This document shows positions 51,767 through 61,731 of a DNA stretch of 64,000 nt, in pieces (positions within the stretch are counted from its first letter, which is position 1; the number at the start of each line of letters is the position of its first letter). Under the pieces are notes generated by a model. It saw only the letters and a list, made by a program, of their open reading frames with translations, searched no databases and was not told the origin of the DNA. The position numbers and the translations under genes are program-made. Origin of the DNA: an uncultured Gammaproteobacteria bacterium. GTDB lineage: Bacteria; Pseudomonadota; Gammaproteobacteria; HyVt-429. The DNA is taken from contig CAMYOD010000015.1 of assembly GCA_947259975.1 (NCBI GenBank), positions 54,616-118,615 on the forward strand, written 5' to 3'.

Positions 51767-52736
51767 CGGATTTCTCTAAACCTTCCAGCACGGTTTGCAG
51801 CTCTGCGGGCAAGGGTGCCTCGATACGTAGCTTTTCTCTGGTGACGGGATGCAGGAATTCAAGCGATGCGGCATGCAAAAACAGGCGCCGCAACCCGATT
51901 GCGCGCAACATCCGGTTAAAGTCGGCGTCGCCGTACTTCTCGTCGCCGGCGATGGGATGCCCGATATGCGCCGCGTGCACGCGGGCTTGGTGGGTGCGTC
52001 CGGTGAGCAGGCCGAGCTCGACCAGAGTCGCGTCCCGGAAGCCACGCAACGGTCGAAACAGGGTTTCCGACGCTTTACCCGTGTCCGCGACGGTGACGAC
52101 TCGTTCGCCGGAGCGCCGGACATTGCGCAGCAAAGGGGCACTCACCCGCATCTGTTTACCTTGCTGCCAGACCCCTCGCACCAAGGCCAGATAGCGCTTG
52201 TCGACACCGCGCCGCCCGCCTTCGCGCAAGGCCTCATGCAGACGCCGCAGTGCGGAGCGCTTTTTCGCCACCATTAAGCAACCGGACGTCTCGCGGTCGA
52301 GGCGATGCACCAGCTCCAGTTGACGCGCCTGGGGACGCGCCAGGCGCAAGGACTCGATGGCGCCGAGGCGAATGCCGCTGCCGCCGTGGGCGGCCATCCC
52401 GCTGGGTTTGTTCAACACCAGCAAGGCCTCGTCCTCGTAGATAACGCTGGCCTCGAGTTCCCGTTCGCGCTCGGGCCGCAGCCGCGGCAGCGCATCCGCT
52501 GGACGGGTGCGCACCGGTGGTATGCGCACGATATCCCCCTCGCGCAAGCGATAATCCGGGCGCCGCCGGCCCTTGTTGATACGCACCTCGCCGGTGCGCA
52601 CCAGCCGATAGATGCGGCTTCTGGGCACGCCCTTGAGGGTGGCGAGCAGGAAATTGTCGAGCCGTTGGCCGGAGTGTGTGTCGTCGACCTCCAACCAGCG
52701 AACTCCGGCCGAAGGCGCCTGTTTTGACGTAAGCAT
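51759..52736 (-). CDS. rluC: 23S rRNA pseudouridine synthase RluC
   Basis: 325 residues: N-terminal S4 RNA-binding domain (RLDNFLLATLKGVPRSRIYRL) and a RluA-type catalytic domain with HRLDRETSGCLMVAKKR (catalytic aspartate) and LLTGRTHQARVH. Modifies helix 39-type sites of 23S rRNA. Starts at ATG 52736; an upstream open stretch of 61 codons lacks domain similarity. First gene of the minus-strand operon, divergent from rne. Confidence 0.93.
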   Translation of the reverse strand: MLTSKQAPSAGVRWLEVDDTHSGQRLDNFLLATLKGVPRSRIYRLVRTGEVRINKGRRRPDYRLREGDIVRIPPVRTRPADALPRLRPERERELEASVIYEDEALLVLNKPSGMAAHGGSGIRLGAIESLRLARPQARQLELVHRLDRETSGCLMVAKKRSALRRLHEALREGGRRGVDKRYLALVRGVWQQGKQMRVSAPLLRNVRRSGERVVTVADTGKASETLFRPLRGFRDATLVELGLLTGRTHQARVHAAHIGHPIAGDEKYGDADFNRMLRAIGLRRLFLHAASLEFLHPVTREKLRIEAPLPAELQTVLEGLEKSDE

Positions 52737-52754
52737 CGGGAAAATAATAACAGA

Positions 52755-52783
52755 TTGAAGGATTTGACCCCGGCTGATATAGT
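52755..52783 (+). promoter_or_regulatory. sigma70 promoter of rne
   Basis: TTGAAG (52755-52760), 17-base spacer and TATAGT (52778-52783), about 350 bases upstream of the rne ATG at 53138. Confidence 0.75.
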
Positions 52784-52789
52784 AATTTG

Positions 52790-53137
52790 GTTTAGGCGAC
52801 CCCCCATTTTTTCCGGCCGAAACGGCCGCGGCCAGCGCCGCACAGAGGGGATTCGCCGTGCCGAGCATCATCTCGGCACCCGATTTACGGCACGAACACG
52901 CGCCGGCGCCCCGCCCCATTGGAGGCGCGAGGCCGGCATTTAGAGTAAACCCACGTTACTTTCAGGTGAATCCTGGGGGTCGCGTAACGAACGAACATGA
53001 CGCCCTGCAGTCGGAGTTGCGCCGGGATATCCTGGGGCAACCGGGTTAGCGTAGTGCACGACACTGCCGCTTGTCATCGATGACAGGCATCGGCCGGACC
53101 TGAGTATGCGGTCACCGGGGCGTCGAGGAATTGACGC
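52790..53137 (+). promoter_or_regulatory. long untranslated leader of rne
   Basis: No open frame of note. E. coli rne has a 361-base leader whose hairpins mediate feedback by RNase E; this leader has similar length, though I have not folded it and cannot show homologous stems. Confidence 0.5.
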
Positions 53138-55555
53138 ATGAAAAGAATGTTGTTTAACGCAACTCACCCAGAGGAGTTGCGGGTCGCCATCGTTGACGGC
53201 CAAAAATTGCTTGACCTGGACATCGAAAGCACCGCCCACCAGCAGAAAAAAGGTAATATTTACAAGGGCGTAGTTACCAGAGTTGAACCAAGCCTTGAAG
53301 CCGCTTTCGTCGATTACGGCGCGGTGCGTCAGGGCTTCCTGCCGCTGAAGGAAATCTCGCGCAATTATTTCACCAACTACTCCGGTTCCACGCCCATGGC
53401 GCAGGTGCGGATTCAGGACGTGATCAAGGAGGGCCAGGAACTCCCGGTGCAGGTCGAGAAAGAGGAGCGCGGCAACAAGGGCGCCGCCTTGACGACCTTC
53501 ATCAGTCTCGCCGGCCGTTATCTGGTGCTGATGCCCAACAATCCGAAGGGCGGCGGTATCTCACGGCGCATCGAGGGCGAGGAGCGGGCCGAGCTACGTG
53601 AGGCCATGGCCCAGCTGAACATCCCCGACCAGCATGCCCTGATTGCGCGCACCGCGGGCATCGGCAAGAGCAGCGAGGAGCTGCAATGGGACCTGGATTA
53701 CCTGCTGCAGCTTTGGGAGGCCATTCACAAGGCGACCGAAGAGCGTGCCGGTCCCTTCCTGGTGTATCAGGAAAGTAATCTGGTGGTACGTGCGATCCGT
53801 GACTATCTGCGCAACGATATCGCGGAGATTCTGATCGACAATCCGGAGATCTTCGAGCGCGCGCAGAAATTCATGCAGCAGGTCATGCCGCACAACCTGA
53901 CCAAGCTCAAGCTTTATCAGGACACGGTCCCTCTCTTCTCCCGCTTTCAGATCGAACATCAGATCGAAGCCGCGTTTTCGCGCTCGGTACGGCTGGTCTC
54001 GGGCGGTTCCATCGTCATCGACCACACCGAGGCGTTGGTCAGCATCGACGTCAACTCGGCGCGGGCGACGAAGGGGACCGACATCGAAGAGACTGCATTG
54101 CAGACCAATCTGGAGGCGGCGGACGAGGTTGCGCGCCAGCTTCGCTTGCGCGATCTGGGCGGTTTGATTGTGATTGATTTCATCGACATGACCGGGAGTC
54201 GCAATCAACGCACCGTGGAGAACCGCCTCATCGATGCCTTGCGTGTGGATCGCGCCCGGGTACAGGTGGGCCGCATCTCCCGCTTCGGGCTGCTCGAAAT
54301 GTCGCGCCAGCGCTTGCGTCCTTCTCTGGGCGAGGCGAACTACAAGGTGTGTCCACGCTGCGACGGCCACGGCCATATCCGCGGCGTCCAGTCCAACGCG
54401 CTCAGCATTTTGCGCATCATCGAAGAAGAGTCGCTGAAGGAAAATACCGAGGCCGTGCATGCGCATCTGCCGGTGGAGGTCGCCACGTTTCTGCTTAATG
54501 AAAAGCGTCATGAGTTGAGCATGCTGGAGAAACGACTCGGCACGCAGATTTTTCTTATCGCTGAGCCAACGCTGGAGTCGCCGCATTACCAGATCAAGCG
54601 CCTGCGCAGCGACGAGCTTGCGGAGGTGGCAGAAACACCCAGCTATCGGCTGGAGCCGGAAGCACCGGAGGCCGAGGCGGAACAGACCGCGGCGGAAATC
54701 GCGCGGCACGAGCAACCGGTGGTGCGTGACGTCACGCCGGCGGCGGCCGCTCCGCCACCGCGTCCTGTCGCGGCAGCGGCACCGGAAGCGAAAGACGGCA
54801 TGTTTGTGCGGCTATGGAAGACCTTGTTTGCGCGTGCGCCCGAGGAAACACCCGCGGCGAAGAAACCCGCTGCGCAGCCCCGGCGTCGCGCTCAGCAGCC
54901 GGGGCAGAAAGGCAAGCGCGCCGGCGGGCGTCGCCCGAGTGGTCAGCGCGGTGACGGCGGCAGGCGCAGTGGTGCGCGCCCACAGGGCAAGCCGCGGCGC
55001 GAAGGTGCCGGCGAGCGTCCGCAGCAACCGCAACAACGCGGTGGTGACCAGCAACGCGCGCAAGGCAGCGAAGACGAAGCACGTGGCAAACGGGGCGGGC
55101 GGCGACGTTCGCGGCGCGGCCGCGGTCGCAAGGGTCAGGGCCAAGGCCAGAGTCAGGCTCAGGGTCAAGGCCAGAGTCAGGTTCAGGCTCAGGGCCAAGG
55201 CCAGGGTCGGGGTCAGACCCAGGAGGCGGTGAACGGTAACAAGGCGCCGGCGGCGACGCCGTCGCAAACGCCTAAATCTCAGGCGAACGCAGCAGCAACC
55301 GCGGTGCCGGTAAGCGGTGCCGGGGGTGGTCAATTCCAGGAACGCCCGGCGCAGACCGAATCCCGATCGACGGCAGACAATCAGGCCAACGCCGCAACGA
55401 CATCGAGCAGCACCAGCGATACACCGGCAGCGCCGACGTTCACGGCGCCGTCGTCACCGGCACCGGTGCAGCAGTCATCCCAGTCTGCGAGTTCTGCGTC
55501 CGCCCCCGCGGCGGAGCCGAAGCTTGCACCGGGCACCCCGGAGCAGGACGCCTAA
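53138..55555 (+). CDS. rne: ribonuclease E
   Basis: Endonuclease of the degradosome, 805 residues. N-terminal RNase H-like and S1 domains, then the 5'-sensor and DNase I-like catalytic region with [12 protein letters not shown] and [14 protein letters not shown] (catalytic aspartates), the Zn-link CPRC at residues 405-408 and the small domain. The C-terminal half begins at about 510 with an acidic stretch, then a short amphipathic helix [15 protein letters not shown] that may anchor to the membrane, an arginine/glutamine-rich RNA-binding part and a glycine-glutamine repeat (GQGQSQAQG...). Long leader upstream. The scaffold half is shorter than in E. coli (1061 aa). Confidence 0.96.
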   Translation: MKRMLFNATHPEELRVAIVDGQKLLDLDIESTAHQQKKGNIYKGVVTRVEPSLEAAFVDYGAVRQGFLPLKEISRNYFTNYSGSTPMAQVRIQDVIKEGQELPVQVEKEERGNKGAALTTFISLAGRYLVLMPNNPKGGGISRRIEGEERAELREAMAQLNIPDQHALIARTAGIGKSSEELQWDLDYLLQLWEAIHKATEERAGPFLVYQESNLVVRAIRDYLRNDIAEILIDNPEIFERAQKFMQQVMPHNLTKLKLYQDTVPLFSRFQIEHQIEAAFSRSVRLVSGGSIVIDHTEALVSIDVNSARATKGTDIEETALQTNLEAADEVARQLRLRDLGGLIVIDFIDMTGSRNQRTVENRLIDALRVDRARVQVGRISRFGLLEMSRQRLRPSLGEANYKVCPRCDGHGHIRGVQSNALSILRIIEEESLKENTEAVHAHLPVEVATFLLNEKRHELSMLEKRLGTQIFLIAEPTLESPHYQIKRLRSDELAEVAETPSYRLEPEAPEAEAEQTAAEIARHEQPVVRDVTPAAAAPPPRPVAAAAPEAKDGMFVRLWKTLFARAPEETPAAKKPAAQPRRRAQQPGQKGKRAGGRRPSGQRGDGGRRSGARPQGKPRREGAGERPQQPQQRGGDQQRAQGSEDEARGKRGGRRRSRRGRGRKGQGQGQSQAQGQGQSQVQAQGQGQGRGQTQEAVNGNKAPAATPSQTPKSQANAAATAVPVSGAGGGQFQERPAQTESRSTADNQANAATTSSSTSDTPAAPTFTAPSSPAPVQQSSQSASSASAPAAEPKLAPGTPEQDA

Positions 55556-55618
55556 GACCGCTCGCGTCCGCACGCGGGCTTGCGGACCTGGCACGGCTCA
55601 TCGCGGCCCGCATCGGGA

Positions 55619-56950
55619 TCAGCGATCGCGGTCGAACACCGCGATCGACTCCACATGGGTCGTATGTGGAAACATGTCCATGACGCCGGCGCTGCGCAGC
55701 CGGTAGCCATGGGTGTGCACCAGGAGCGCGGTATCCCGTGCCAATGTGGCCGGATTGCATGAGACGTAGACGAGACGCTGCGCATCACAGCCGCCTATAG
55801 TCTTGACGATTTCCAATGCGCCGGTGCGTGGTGGATCCAGTAGTATCTTGTCGTATTTGGCGTTGAGCCAATCCCCCGCCAGCGGTTCGGCGTAGAGATT
55901 CGCGGCCGTGAATCGCACATTCGTGATTGCGTTCAATTCCGCATTGCCGCGCGCGCGTTCAACCAGGACCGAATCCGCCTCTACGCCGGTCACTGCCTGT
56001 GCGTAACGCGCCAGCGGCAAGGTGAAATTACCAACGCCGCAGAATAAGTCGAGCACCCGGTCATCGGCTGTCAATTCGAGAAGATCGATGCTGCGTTGCA
56101 CCATCATTCTGTTGATCTCTGCGTTGACCTGCACAAAATCGGTGGGCAGGAAACGGATCTCGACAGCGTGATCCGCCAGGCGGTAACTGAGCCAGGGGTC
56201 CGCGTCCGTGGGCCACAACAGGTGCACCGACTCGACCCCGCCGGGCTGCAGATAGATACGCAGTCCGTGGGCCTCGCCGAATCGGCACAAGCGCGCCCGG
56301 TCCGCGTCAGAGAATTCCAGCAGATGACGAAACACCAGGGCGGTGGCCGTGTCGCCCACGGCCACCTCGATCTGGGGCACCCGGCTCGGGATTGAAAGCT
56401 CATCGATGAGCGTGCGCAGCGTCGGCAGTAAGACGGCAATCGCCGGGTCCAGCACCTCGCAATGCAGCATGTCGGCAATGTAGCTCTTGCCGCGCTCGCG
56501 AAAGCCGACCAGGGCGCCGCCTTTTTTGGGTACGTTGCGAACGCCGAGGCGGGCCTTGCGCCGGTAACCCCACACTGGACCGCGCAGCGGGTCCAACACT
56601 TCCGTGGGTGTTGCCTGTCCGATACGCTCGAGGTTGTCCAGCAAGGTCTGCTGCTTGGCGCGCAATTGCGCCGTTGGGTCGAGATGTTGCAGGCTGCAGC
56701 CGCCGCAGACGCCGAAATAGGCGCAGCGTGGTGTCGCGACCCGGTCCGGTGAGGCGATAAGGATTTCGCGGACACGTCCCTTGTCGAAATTGCGCTTGCG
56801 ACGGCGGTATTCGAAGCGAACCTCCTCGCCGGGCAACGCGCCTTCGATGAAGGTGGTCTTGCCGTCGACCCGGGCCACGCCCTGCCCGTCTCCGTCCAGG
56901 GAGTCGATGTGGGCGCGGCCCAGAGCGCTATTGTCTGCGCCGCCAGTCAC
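55619..56950 (-). CDS. rlmD: 23S rRNA (uracil-5-)-methyltransferase RlmD
   Basis: 443 residues: N-terminal TRAM domain, then the iron-sulfur cysteines CAYFGVCGGCSLQHL, and a SAM-dependent fold with VLDLFCGVGNFTLPLA, ILLDPPRTGA and the catalytic SCNPATLARDTALL. Methylates U1939 in E. coli. It is convergent with rne and close to an exonuclease gene on the same strand. Confidence 0.93.
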   Translation of the reverse strand: MTGGADNSALGRAHIDSLDGDGQGVARVDGKTTFIEGALPGEEVRFEYRRRKRNFDKGRVREILIASPDRVATPRCAYFGVCGGCSLQHLDPTAQLRAKQQTLLDNLERIGQATPTEVLDPLRGPVWGYRRKARLGVRNVPKKGGALVGFRERGKSYIADMLHCEVLDPAIAVLLPTLRTLIDELSIPSRVPQIEVAVGDTATALVFRHLLEFSDADRARLCRFGEAHGLRIYLQPGGVESVHLLWPTDADPWLSYRLADHAVEIRFLPTDFVQVNAEINRMMVQRSIDLLELTADDRVLDLFCGVGNFTLPLARYAQAVTGVEADSVLVERARGNAELNAITNVRFTAANLYAEPLAGDWLNAKYDKILLDPPRTGALEIVKTIGGCDAQRLVYVSCNPATLARDTALLVHTHGYRLRSAGVMDMFPHTTHVESIAVFDRDR

Positions 56951-56964
56951 GGGATATCTGACGC

Positions 56965-57735
56965 TTACTGCCAGGCCGCCAGAAATGCATGTAGATGTTC
57001 TTTATCGGCGTCTTCGAGGGCATCGCGGACCCGTTGGCATTCTTCCTGCCAGCCGGTCTCCGAGAGATTGCCGCGGGTAAGTTCCCAGCGCAGGTAGATC
57101 AGATAGGTGTTCAATACGTCGGTCTCGCAGTAGTCGCGAATTTCCTCGATCTTGCCTGCCCGGTACTGATCCCACACGTGTGCGCCACTCATACCCATCT
57201 TACCGGGGAAACCCAACAGGCTGGCCAGTGCATCGAGGGGTACCGCGGCGCGCAGCTGATAGCCGGCCAGCACATCCATCAAGTCGGTGTGGCGGGCATG
57301 AAAGCGGCTCAGGTAATTGTTCCAGCGGAAATCCCGGTCGTCGCCGCCGGTGTCCCAGTAGCGTGCCGCGCTGATGCCATGTACCAGGGAGCGGTAATGC
57401 AACACCGGCAAATCGAAGCCACCGCCGTTCCATGAGACCAGGGTCGGAGTATAGCGCTCGATGCCTTCGAAAAAGCGCTTGATAAGATCTGCCTCGTCCG
57501 ACTCGGGCGTGCCAAGCGACCACAATTTGAAACTGTCGCCACTGCGTAACAATACCGAGATCGCCACGACGCGATGCAGGTGATGTTGCAGAAATTCGGA
57601 ATCACCGGTCTTCTGCCGGCGCAACGCGAACATGGCCTTGGCTGTGTCCGCATCACTGAGATCGCCCAGCTCGAAGAGTCGACGACCACCCTCCACGTCG
57701 GGGATGGTCTCGATATCGAATGCCATTACGTTCAT
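56965..57735 (-). CDS. PolB-like 3'-5' exonuclease (DEDDy)
   Basis: 256 residues of the exonuclease family related to the proofreading domain of DNA polymerase B. Acid motifs FDIETIPDVEG (Exo I), WNGGGFDLPVL (Exo II) and YCETDVLNTYL (Exo III with Tyr). No polymerase domain. Probably a soluble nuclease in repair or RNA trimming; starts 14 bases upstream of rlmD, so likely co-expressed. Confidence 0.88.
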   Translation of the reverse strand: MNVMAFDIETIPDVEGGRRLFELGDLSDADTAKAMFALRRQKTGDSEFLQHHLHRVVAISVLLRSGDSFKLWSLGTPESDEADLIKRFFEGIERYTPTLVSWNGGGFDLPVLHYRSLVHGISAARYWDTGGDDRDFRWNNYLSRFHARHTDLMDVLAGYQLRAAVPLDALASLLGFPGKMGMSGAHVWDQYRAGKIEEIRDYCETDVLNTYLIYLRWELTRGNLSETGWQEECQRVRDALEDADKEHLHAFLAAWQ

Positions 57736-57767
57736 AGCGTATCCATGTTTGTGTTTATTGTGTGTGA

Positions 57768-58040
57768 TCAGGGTGCATCTTTGGTGTTATCGCCGGGCGT
57801 CAGGCCTTCCGTATAGACGACGCGCAGCCCGCGCTGGGTCTGGCGTTCCCGCTCGCGCGCAAGCACCGACATGGCCTCCTCGAGCACAGCAAAATGCAAG
57901 CGTTTTACGCGTCCTCTGCCACCCTGGCTGCCGGTTTCGCGCACCAGATTCCAACCCTCGAACAAATCCGGCTGCAGCAACAGCTGACAGTAACGCGCGG
58001 CGCGCTCATCCTGTGACGGGGCTTGCATATAGATTCGCAT
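57768..58040 (-). CDS. WGR-domain protein
   Basis: 90 residues with a WGR domain (RAARYCQLLLQPDLFEGWNLVRETGSQGGRGRVK). WGR domains bind nucleic acid and occur in PARP-like and MolR proteins; this protein is a stand-alone WGR. No partner gene is evident; its position after FkbM may be chance. Confidence 0.82.
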   Translation of the reverse strand: MRIYMQAPSQDERAARYCQLLLQPDLFEGWNLVRETGSQGGRGRVKRLHFAVLEEAMSVLARERERQTQRGLRVVYTEGLTPGDNTKDAP

Positions 58041-58079
58041 ACGAATACTTAGGTGTCGGTGAACCCAATGGTATTGATT

Positions 58080-59027
58080 TCAGCGCTTGCTTTCATCACT
58101 CTTCGGCTCCAGCAGGTAGTCCCGGCCCGGACCGGCCTTAAAACGGGACCGTTCGATCAGTCCCTTCTCAGTAATCTGGTGTAAACGATAATTGTCCTTC
58201 AGGAAGTCCAGGTTATTCAAAGCGGACTCCTGTACTTCCAATACTTCCAGCACTATCGTGGGTTTCCGTGCGCAGATAAAGCCCGCCAGGCTGCGCAAAA
58301 CGGTTTCCTCGGCACCCTCAACGTCAATTTTCAGCAAAACGGGATCCAGGTTTCCGACCAAATTTGCGACTTGGTCCCCGTCGATAGACAGAACTGTCGT
58401 CGAGGCCACCTCATCGCTGAAGAATCGCGCGAAAGTGGGGTCCAGGCTTCCGTTGGTGAGATGGCCGCGAGGCTCGTAGAAAGAAACCATGCCGGTCTTG
58501 TCGCTGACGGCCACATTGAAGGTGAATACACCGTCCAGCTCGTTGACCGCCAAATTTTCAAGCAGCCTTGCATAGGCCTCGCGGGATGGCTCGAAGGCAA
58601 GCACCAAGCCGCGCTTGCCCAGTGATCGGAAACCGTCTGCAAAGAACGTCGTGTAGACACCTACGTTGGCGCCGATTTCAACAACGGCTTCAAGCGACGC
58701 CAGACGTGGTTGCAGGGCTTGAAAAACGGGCGTCTCATATTCGAGTTGGCGCGACACGAGCGCATTGAAGTCAAACTCGTGCACATGCGGCACGAGTTTA
58801 AACGCACTCCCATCACAGACCTGCACTTTCCGCGGCGCGAAACGGAGCCGTGGCCAAGGTGCCGACAATAAATTGTTGATCAGGTTCTTCTTGAGCGGAA
58901 ACTCCGGCGTTATGCGCAAGAGTGCGCCCATGAACGACAAGTAGGGATGTGCCAACGTGGCATGCAGGGCCATCAAGCCGTGGAGCGCTTTGCCGGCCCG
59001 GCGCAACACGCTATGTCCGCCGCTCAT
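58080..59027 (-). CDS. FkbM-family methyltransferase
   Basis: 315 residues; SAM-binding VVEIGANVGVYTTFFAD, and IDVEGAEETVLRSL typical of FkbM methyltransferases. A basic N-terminal segment precedes the domain. FkbM proteins methylate hydroxyl groups on sugars or secondary metabolites. Alone on the minus strand between WGR and cysM, so the substrate is unknown. Could modify surface glycans. Confidence 0.85.
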   Translation of the reverse strand: MSGGHSVLRRAGKALHGLMALHATLAHPYLSFMGALLRITPEFPLKKNLINNLLSAPWPRLRFAPRKVQVCDGSAFKLVPHVHEFDFNALVSRQLEYETPVFQALQPRLASLEAVVEIGANVGVYTTFFADGFRSLGKRGLVLAFEPSREAYARLLENLAVNELDGVFTFNVAVSDKTGMVSFYEPRGHLTNGSLDPTFARFFSDEVASTTVLSIDGDQVANLVGNLDPVLLKIDVEGAEETVLRSLAGFICARKPTIVLEVLEVQESALNNLDFLKDNYRLHQITEKGLIERSRFKAGPGRDYLLEPKSDESKR

Positions 59028-59087
59028 GTGCTTCCAACACGCCGCTGCGTATACATTGTGCTGTGGTTACGGTGCCCTGGCACAATC

Positions 59088-59972
59088 TCAGTCCGGAAAC
59101 ACGCCGGTGGACAGATAGCGATCGCCGCGATCGCAGACGATGCTCACGATCACTGCATTTGTAACGGAGTGCGACAGTTCCAGCGCCGCGGCCATGGCGC
59201 CGCCGGAAGAGATGCCGCAAAAAATCCCTTCCTCGCGTGCCAGACGTCGGGTGGTGTCCTCCGCCGCCTGCTGGGAGACATCGACGATACGGTCGACCCG
59301 CGCGGCATCGTAAATGCTCGGCAGGTATTCCTCGGGCCAGCGGCGAATGCCGGGAATTTGCGCCCCCTCCTGCGGCTGCACACCGATGATCTCGATAGCC
59401 GGATTCATTTCCTTCAGAAAGCGGCTGGTACCCATGATCGTCCCCGTCGTGCCCATGGAGCTGACAAAGTGGGTAATACTGCCGTCAGTGTCGCGCCAGA
59501 TTTCCGGGCCGGTGCCCGTGTAATGGGAGCCCGGATTGTCCGGATTGGAAAACTGATCCAGCACCCGGCCTTCGCCGCGGGCCTCCATTGCCTTGGCCAG
59601 GTCCCGTGCCCCCTCCATACTCTCCTGCCGCGTTACCAGAATGATCTCGGCGCCAAAGGCCTTCATGGTGGCGCGGCGCTCCTCGCTCATGTGCTCCGGC
59701 ATAATCAGGACCATGCGGTAGCCCTTAATCGCCGCGGCCATGGCCAACGCGATGCCGGTATTGCCGCTGGTGGCCTCGATGAGGGTGTCGCCCGGGCGGA
59801 TTTCACCACGCTGTTCGGCGGCGTTGATCATGTTCAGCGCGGGACGGTCCTTCACCGAGCCGGCGGGATTGTTGCCTTCCAGTTTTGCCAACACCCGATT
59901 CGAGGTCTCCCCCGGGAGGCGCTGCAAACGCACCAGCGGCGTGTTGCCGATGTAATCTTCGAGTGTTTTCAT
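59088..59972 (-). CDS. cysM: cysteine synthase B (O-acetylserine sulfhydrylase)
   Basis: 294 residues from the ATG at 59972 (MKTLEDYIGNTPLVRLQ). PLP lysine in NNPAGSVKDRPAL, phosphate loop TSGNTGIALA, GTTGTIMGTSRF, and the CysM-type ISSGGAMAA. Can use sulfide or thiosulfate. A longer reading from 60026 would overlap recJ. Divergent to nothing nearby; it follows recJ on the minus strand. Confidence 0.94.
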   Translation of the reverse strand: MKTLEDYIGNTPLVRLQRLPGETSNRVLAKLEGNNPAGSVKDRPALNMINAAEQRGEIRPGDTLIEATSGNTGIALAMAAAIKGYRMVLIMPEHMSEERRATMKAFGAEIILVTRQESMEGARDLAKAMEARGEGRVLDQFSNPDNPGSHYTGTGPEIWRDTDGSITHFVSSMGTTGTIMGTSRFLKEMNPAIEIIGVQPQEGAQIPGIRRWPEEYLPSIYDAARVDRIVDVSQQAAEDTTRRLAREEGIFCGISSGGAMAAALELSHSVTNAVIVSIVCDRGDRYLSTGVFPD

Positions 59973-59982
59973 CGCGCGGATT

Positions 59983-61731
59983 CTAGCATGGCTCCATGTG
60001 TTCGATGATGAGCTGTAAGGCTTCATTACCCTGCCATTGATTGACGTCTACGCGATAGGCGGTACGCACCCTCGCAACACCGCTTGGCTTGCCGTCGGCT
60101 GCGCGATTGAACGCTATGGCATCAAATGTCGTTGGGTTATCGGGAAACTTCAGCACCAGTTTGAGATGTTTCTCGCCGACGACGCGTTCGTTGACCACTT
60201 CGAAAACACCGTCGAATACCGGTTCCGGAAATGCCTGACCCCAGGGGCCGCCGGCACGCAGGGCGTGACCCAGCGCCATATCGAGGCGGTCGGCAGCAAG
60301 CTCGCCGTCGGAGAGAATCACGCCCTGCAAGTCGTCGTCGCTCAGGTGGCGCGCGACTTCCGTCGCGAACGCCGCACAAAATGGTTCATAGTTGTCGCGC
60401 GCGAGCGAGAGGCCCGCGGCCATGGCGTGGCCGCCGAATTTCTGGATCAGATCCGGGTGTTGCACGGCGATGGCATCGAGCGCATCGCGAATGTGCAATC
60501 CGGGCACTGAGCGGGCCGAACCCTTGAGTTCCTCGCCCGCCTCGCCGGCCGGGGCGAAGGCGATCACCGGTCGGTGGGTGCGCTCGCGCATGCGCGAGGC
60601 AAGGATGCCGATGACACCTTGATGCCATTGTTCGTCAAACAGGCACAATCCCTTCGGCAGGCGCGTGGCCTCGGCGTCGATCTGCAGGTCCTCGAGCGCA
60701 GCCAGGGCCTGGGTCTGCATGTCGGTCTCGATGTTGCGACGCGCGCGGTTAAGTTCGTCGAGCCGGGCCGCGAGGACGCTGGCCGCCTCGGTACTGTCAC
60801 TCAACAAACACTCGATACCGAGGGTCATGTCCTCGAGGCGGCCGGCGGCGTTCAGACGTGGGCCGACGGCAAAGGCCAGATCGGCGGCGACCACCCGACC
60901 GAGCGTGCGGTTACCGATTTCGAGCAGGGCAAGCAGGCCCGGACGGGTGCGATCCGCATTGATACGTGCCAATCCCTGGGCCACGAAGGTCCGGTTGATC
61001 CGATCCAGCGGCACCACGTCGGCGACGGTGCCGAGGGCGACCAGGTCGAGCAACTCCGCCAGATTGGGTTCCGGGATGTCCCGTTCCCCGAACCACCCCT
61101 CGGCGCGCATGCGCGCGCGCAGACCCAGCATGACATAGAAAATGACCCCTACGCCGGCGATGTTCTTGCTGGGGAAGCCGTCCCCCGGCTGGTTCGGATT
61201 CACGATGGCGTCCGCGCGCGGCAGCTCCTGGCCCGGCAGATGGTGATCGGTAACCAGCACCGTCATGCCATAGTCCTGCGCCGTAAGCACGCCTTCCAGG
61301 CTCGAGATGCCGTTGTCGACCGTAATAATCAGATCCGGCGTCTGCTGTGCGGCGACCTCGACGATCTCCGGTGTCAGGCCGTAGCCGAAGGCGAATCGAT
61401 TCGGCACCAGGTAGCCCACGTTGCCGCCGCCCAGACTGGTGATCGCGCGGAACGCCAGGGCGCAGCTGGTGGCGCCGTCGGCATCGAAATCCCCAACCAC
61501 GAGGATGCGCGCATCGCCCGCGATGGCCTCGAACAACAGATCCACCGCCACCTCCATGCCCAACAAGGCGTTGGGTGGTGGCAGTTGCGCCAGTGCGTAA
61601 TCGAGCTCCCGCGCGCTTTGCACGTTGCGCGCCGCGTAGGCGGCGGCCACCACTGGATGCAGTTCGGTGCCGTAATCCGGCACGGGGGACGGATGCTGGC
61701 GGCGAATGATCTTATGTTGTGTGGCAGGCAT
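59983..61731 (-). CDS. recJ: single-stranded-DNA-specific exonuclease RecJ
   Basis: 582 residues: DHH domain with DFDADGATSCALAFRA, VTDHHLPGQELP and KNIAGVGVIFY; DHHA1 domain with GGHAMAAGLSLARDNYEPF; and a C-terminal OB fold. A 5'-3' exonuclease for recombination and mismatch repair. Its start overlaps the previous gene's 3' end by 20 bases. The AT-rich stretch upstream is probably its promoter. Confidence 0.95.
   Translation of the reverse strand: MPATQHKIIRRQHPSPVPDYGTELHPVVAAAYAARNVQSARELDYALAQLPPPNALLGMEVAVDLLFEAIAGDARILVVGDFDADGATSCALAFRAITSLGGGNVGYLVPNRFAFGYGLTPEIVEVAAQQTPDLIITVDNGISSLEGVLTAQDYGMTVLVTDHHLPGQELPRADAIVNPNQPGDGFPSKNIAGVGVIFYVMLGLRARMRAEGWFGERDIPEPNLAELLDLVALGTVADVVPLDRINRTFVAQGLARINADRTRPGLLALLEIGNRTLGRVVAADLAFAVGPRLNAAGRLEDMTLGIECLLSDSTEAASVLAARLDELNRARRNIETDMQTQALAALEDLQIDAEATRLPKGLCLFDEQWHQGVIGILASRMRERTHRPVIAFAPAGEAGEELKGSARSVPGLHIRDALDAIAVQHPDLIQKFGGHAMAAGLSLARDNYEPFCAAFATEVARHLSDDDLQGVILSDGELAADRLDMALGHALRAGGPWGQAFPEPVFDGVFEVVNERVVGEKHLKLVLKFPDNPTTFDAIAFNRAADGKPSGVARVRTAYRVDVNQWQGNEALQLIIEHMEPC

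Noticed and set aside
52760..52776. TTTGACCCCGG near the rne promoter as a copy of the TCTGACCC family
   Set aside because: Single short match with no opposite arm; it is the promoter spacer.
53594..54715. 373-codon minus-strand frame inside rne
   Set aside because: Antisense shadow of a well-conserved gene with no recognisable domain.
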